NCBI GenBank assembly: GCA_030054235.1
Contig: JASGCG010000059.1
Location: 1-7,869 of the forward strand
Direction of reading: 5' to 3'
Source: Bacteroidia bacterium
GTDB lineage: Bacteria > Planctomycetota > Phycisphaerae > Phycisphaerales > SM1A02
Length of the DNA: 7,869 nt
Shown here: one piece after another, positions 6,185 to 7,869 of the stretch
Layout: each line of letters opens with the position of its first letter
Position numbering within the stretch: the stretch's first letter is position 1
The notes under the pieces: model-generated
The model's database searches: none
The model's input: only the letters and a program-made list of their open reading frames with translations
Told to the model about the DNA's origin: nothing
Program-made: the position numbers and the translations under genes

Positions 6185-6487
6185 CTAGCCGCGTTGCCAA
6201 GCACCCGCGTCGGCGGCCTCGTCACCTTGATGGATCTTGCCGGCAGCCTTGTAGGCCGAGCGCTTGGCCACGTATTCCTCGGGCGAAACAGCCAGATCTG
6301 GCTGCTGGCCCGCAGCGTGCTGGGCATGAAGCCGGCACAGGAACGGCACGCACCAGCCGCAGCCGGTGCCGGCCTGCAGGCACTGACTGAGCTCGCTGGG
6401 CACGGAGGGCTGTTCGCGCTCCATGAAGGTCGTGAGCTTGTGAAGGCTCACCTTGAAGCACACGCACACGTGGTCATGCTGGTCCAT
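6185..6487 (-). CDS. BFD-like [2Fe-2S]-binding protein
   Basis: A 100-residue protein whose first ~55 residues match the BFD-type [2Fe-2S] domain (bacterioferritin-associated ferredoxin). Four cysteines have the family spacing, C8-x-C10 in HVCVCFKV and C43-x2-C46 in AGTGCGWCVP, with 32 residues between the pairs (31 in E. coli Bfd). Two more cysteines (36 and 51) flank the second pair. In Bfd the cluster passes electrons to bacterioferritin to release stored iron; a similar redox or iron-sensing role beside feoAB is inferred. The C-terminal ~45 residues (AVSPEEYVAKRSAYKAAGKIHQ and a short acidic tail) have no counterpart in the ~64-residue Bfd. The ATG at 6487 is where homology begins; the frame upstream lies inside the preceding gene. 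The gap to that gene is 14 bp. The ribosome binding site is weak (AAAGA about 9 bases upstream). No bacterioferritin gene is in the window. Confidence 0.87.
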   Translation of the reverse strand: MDQHDHVCVCFKVSLHKLTTFMEREQPSVPSELSQCLQAGTGCGWCVPFLCRLHAQHAAGQQPDLAVSPEEYVAKRSAYKAAGKIHQGDEAADAGAWQRG

Positions 6488-6501
6488 GGTCGACGATTCT
6501 T

Positions 6502-7359
6502 TCAGGTGCTGAGCACCGCTTGGGTCACGATCACGCGGCCTTCGAGGCAGGGGCCTATGAAACGATCGTTTCGGAAGGGACGCGCTTCCTGCTGGTCGAG
6601 ATCGATCGTCAGCTCGAGCGTGGCAAGTCCACGCAGGCTCGCACGACGGCCCGCGATCGAGGTGCCGCGCCACGCCTTGGCGGCAGCGCCGGCGAGTTCG
6701 ATGGTGCACGGCCCGAGTTCGCGCGCTGCATCATCGAGCACGACGGCTTGGATGAGAATGCGGCCGCTGCGCGCGGACATGGCCTCGACCAGGCGTACGG
6801 ACCACGTCACTTCGCGACGCATCGAGCGCGCGGTCGTGGCGGTCCATGGCTTGAGCTCGCGCTGGTAGCTCGCTCGTTCCTTGGGATCGCTTGAGCCTGC
6901 GCGCGCGCCGAAGTCTTCGCGCAGGCGGACCCGGACGGCGTTGAGCATCGCGTCGGGCGAGGCATAGTCCGCCGCTGCCGCATCGTTCGTGGGTGCCGGT
7001 TCGCTGGGCGCGGCCGGCGTGGGTTGCGCTGGCGGCCTGAGCGGATCGGCCGGGAGCGGCTCGAGCGGATCGGGCGCAGCGGGCGTGGCTGGCGTGGTCG
7101 GCGCCGGCTCCGGCGTCGGGGCGGGCTCAGGTGCCGCCGGAACGGTGGGTGCACCCCGGCGTTCGCAGTCGGCGAGCTTGGCTTCGAGTTCGGTGACCTT
7201 GGCGGCCAGGACCTGCAGGTCGATGTCCTTGCGGCGCACCTGCTCCTTGAGGGCATCGACTTGGCGCTGCAGGTCGTTGTCGACCTGCGCAGCGGCGTGC
7301 GGCGCGCCGAGCATGGCAACGGCGGCGAACAGCAAGGCGATGGCTCGCGTCATGATCAT
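6502..7359 (-). CDS. Secreted coiled-coil, proline-rich protein of unknown function
   Basis: Not recognised as a named family. The 285-residue product has four visible parts. First is a signal peptide (residues 1-24, hydrophobic AIALLFAAVAML, cleavage after AAA before QVDND). Second is a coiled coil at about 30-65 with an unbroken a/d pattern (L30, V34, L37, V41, K44, L48, L51, V55, L58, L62, C65). Third is a flexible linker at about 70-126 built almost only of Pro, Ala, Glu, Thr and Asp. Fourth is a C-terminal domain of about 155 residues (YASPDAMLNAVRVRLREDFG onward), which looks like a mixed alpha/beta fold with two cysteines. It is probably periplasmic and oligomerises through the coil. 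Start: the ATG at 7359 has GGAAGGA nine bases upstream; an ATG at 7353 is too far from it. The BFD-like gene follows after 14 bp, so the two may share a transcript. The upstream neighbour is divergent. Confidence 0.8.
   Translation of the reverse strand: MIMTRAIALLFAAVAMLGAPHAAAQVDNDLQRQVDALKEQVRRKDIDLQVLAAKVTELEAKLADCERRGAPTVPAAPEPAPTPEPAPTTPATPAAPDPLEPLPADPLRPPAQPTPAAPSEPAPTNDAAAADYASPDAMLNAVRVRLREDFGARAGSSDPKERASYQRELKPWTATTARSMRREVTWSVRLVEAMSARSGRILIQAVVLDDAARELGPCTIELAGAAAKAWRGTSIAGRRASLRGLATLELTIDLDQQEARPFRNDRFIGPCLEGRVIVTQAVLST
6505..6517. repeat. Inverted repeat before the BFD-like gene
   Basis: GGTGCT and AGCACC flank a single base, giving a 13-bp perfect inverted repeat. It covers the last codons of the secreted-protein gene and ends 17 bases before the BFD-like ATG. 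As RNA it could form a 5-bp stem with a 3-base loop, with no T-run after it. It could be an operator, a weak attenuator, or chance in GC-rich DNA. Confidence 0.3.
6559..6572. repeat. Perfect 14-bp palindrome inside the secreted-protein gene
   Basis: GAAACGATCGTTTC is fully self-complementary and relatively AT-rich for this DNA. It lies in codons for the FRNDRF segment, about 70 bases upstream of the BFD-like start. It could be a binding site for a dimeric regulator of that gene, or a coding coincidence. Confidence 0.3.
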
Positions 7360-7368
7360 CGAGGGGTA

Positions 7369-7375
7369 TCCTTCC
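7369..7375 (-). promoter_or_regulatory. Ribosome binding site of the secreted coiled-coil protein gene
   Basis: On the minus strand GGAAGGA lies nine bases before the ATG at 7359. It decides the choice of that start over the ATG two codons downstream and the longer open frame to 7413. Confidence 0.6.
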
Positions 7376-7379
7376 GGAC

Positions 7380-7384
7380 AGGAG
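7380..7384 (+). promoter_or_regulatory. Ribosome binding site of the divergent membrane-protein gene
   Basis: AGGAG lies nine bases before the ATG at 7394. It sits only four bases from the oppositely oriented binding site at 7369-7375, so both genes' translation signals share a 34-bp gap. Confidence 0.6.
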
Positions 7385-7393
7385 CGTACTGCC

Positions 7394-7869
7394 ATGGACC
7401 TGATTGATCGCATCGTCCGTCGCTGCCAGGGTCGCTACGCCGTGCAGGCGTGGGCTCGCGCGTTCCTGTGGGCGCTGCTGGTGGCGAGCGTGCTGCCGGT
7501 GCTCTGGGTCGTCGTGGCCAAGATCGTGGGTGATCGTTGGGACGCAGCGGGTGATCCGCAGTGGCTGGCGCTCGTGAGCGTGGCGGCCCTGGTGGGCGCC
7601 GGCATCGCCGCGCTCGTCATGCGCGATCGCACGCCATCGCCCGTGGCCATGGCCAGCGTGATCGATGCACAACTGGATCTCAAGGACCGCCTGTCGACCG
7701 CGCTCGCCGTTCGCGACCGCCAGGATCCGTTTGCGCAGGCCGCCGTGCAGGATGCAATGCATCTGGCTGATGAGCGCGGGCTCCTGAACCTGTGGCGTCG
7801 GGCACTGCCGTTCAAGCTCCCGCGGCTCTGGTGGGGCGGTCCGGGCGCGCTCGCCCTGGCGTGGCTGCT
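7394..7869 (+). CDS. Membrane protein of unknown function, 3' end outside window
   Basis: An open frame with a good ribosome binding site that stays open to the window end (158 codons seen). A short basic N-terminus (residues 1-21) is followed by two hydrophobic segments at about 22-44 and 57-76. Next comes a soluble stretch with the motif VIDAQLDLKDRLSTALAV and DPFAQAAVQDA (89-121), then KLPRLWWGGPGALALAWL, which looks like the start of a third membrane segment. This layout (two membrane helices, a 'lxLKDRLSTAL...DPFA' segment, a third helix) resembles large uncharacterised membrane proteins I associate with planctomycetes and other Gram-negative bacteria, perhaps the DUF4175 kind. That link is from memory of the pattern and is uncertain. 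High-GC codon use fits the neighbours. It is divergent from the secreted coiled-coil gene, so the two could be co-regulated. Confidence 0.8.
   Translation, partial: MDLIDRIVRRCQGRYAVQAWARAFLWALLVASVLPVLWVVVAKIVGDRWDAAGDPQWLALVSVAALVGAGIAALVMRDRTPSPVAMASVIDAQLDLKDRLSTALAVRDRQDPFAQAAVQDAMHLADERGLLNLWRRALPFKLPRLWWGGPGALALAWL

Noticed and set aside
6488..6709. N-terminal extension of the BFD-like frame
   Set aside because: This part lies inside the secreted-protein gene in another frame and is Arg-rich without homology; the ATG at 6487 matches the start of the BFD domain.
6194..6868. Plus-strand open frame of 224 codons opposite the BFD-like and secreted-protein genes
   Set aside because: Would be antisense to the four-cysteine [2Fe-2S] motif; no signature of its own was seen.
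1..7869. Mobile element, CRISPR, tRNA or riboswitch
   Set aside because: No transposase-like product, regularly spaced repeats, tRNA-like cloverleaf or long structured leader was seen; the genes are tightly packed, with gaps of about 40 bp or less.

Overview
The window is a GC-rich, gene-dense stretch of a bacterial chromosome. The origin looks like a planctomycete, possibly of the Phycisphaerae type. This is an inference from three things: high GC with strong G/C third positions, an OprB-type porin together with secreted Ala/Pro-rich proteins, and a FeoB with an 'ACALPG' gate motif. No rRNA, tRNA, CRISPR array or mobile element was seen.

Left part, plus strand (1-3737): a cytidylyltransferase of the MEP isoprenoid pathway (ispD, cut by the window start), a full-length malic enzyme, and an exported OprB-family porin. 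They follow each other with gaps of about 20-40 bp, so they could be co-transcribed, although their functions are not obviously linked.

Middle and right part, minus strand (read from 7359 down to 3762): a secreted coiled-coil/proline-rich protein of unknown function, a BFD-like [2Fe-2S] protein, FeoA, FeoB and a 58-residue single-pass membrane protein. The last three genes are physically overlapped (feoA/feoB by ATGA, feoB/small gene by TGATG), so they form one translationally coupled ferrous-iron uptake unit. A 17-bp palindrome very close to the Fur-box pattern sits in the 31-bp gap between the BFD-like gene and feoA, which suggests iron-dependent control of feoAB. The plus-strand and minus-strand blocks converge at 3738-3761, around a perfect 14-bp GC palindrome.

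Right edge: a divergent plus-strand gene starts at 7394, only 34 bp from the secreted-protein gene. It encodes the N-terminal part of a multi-pass membrane protein and runs off the window.

Most genes are recognisable housekeeping or transport families. The points most worth a second look are the extended iron module (BFD-like protein, Cys-rich FeoA, FeoB with a changed G4 motif, and the coupled small membrane protein) and its putative Fur site. I see no convincing evidence of a wholly undescribed system. There is no gene-free stretch longer than about 40 bp.
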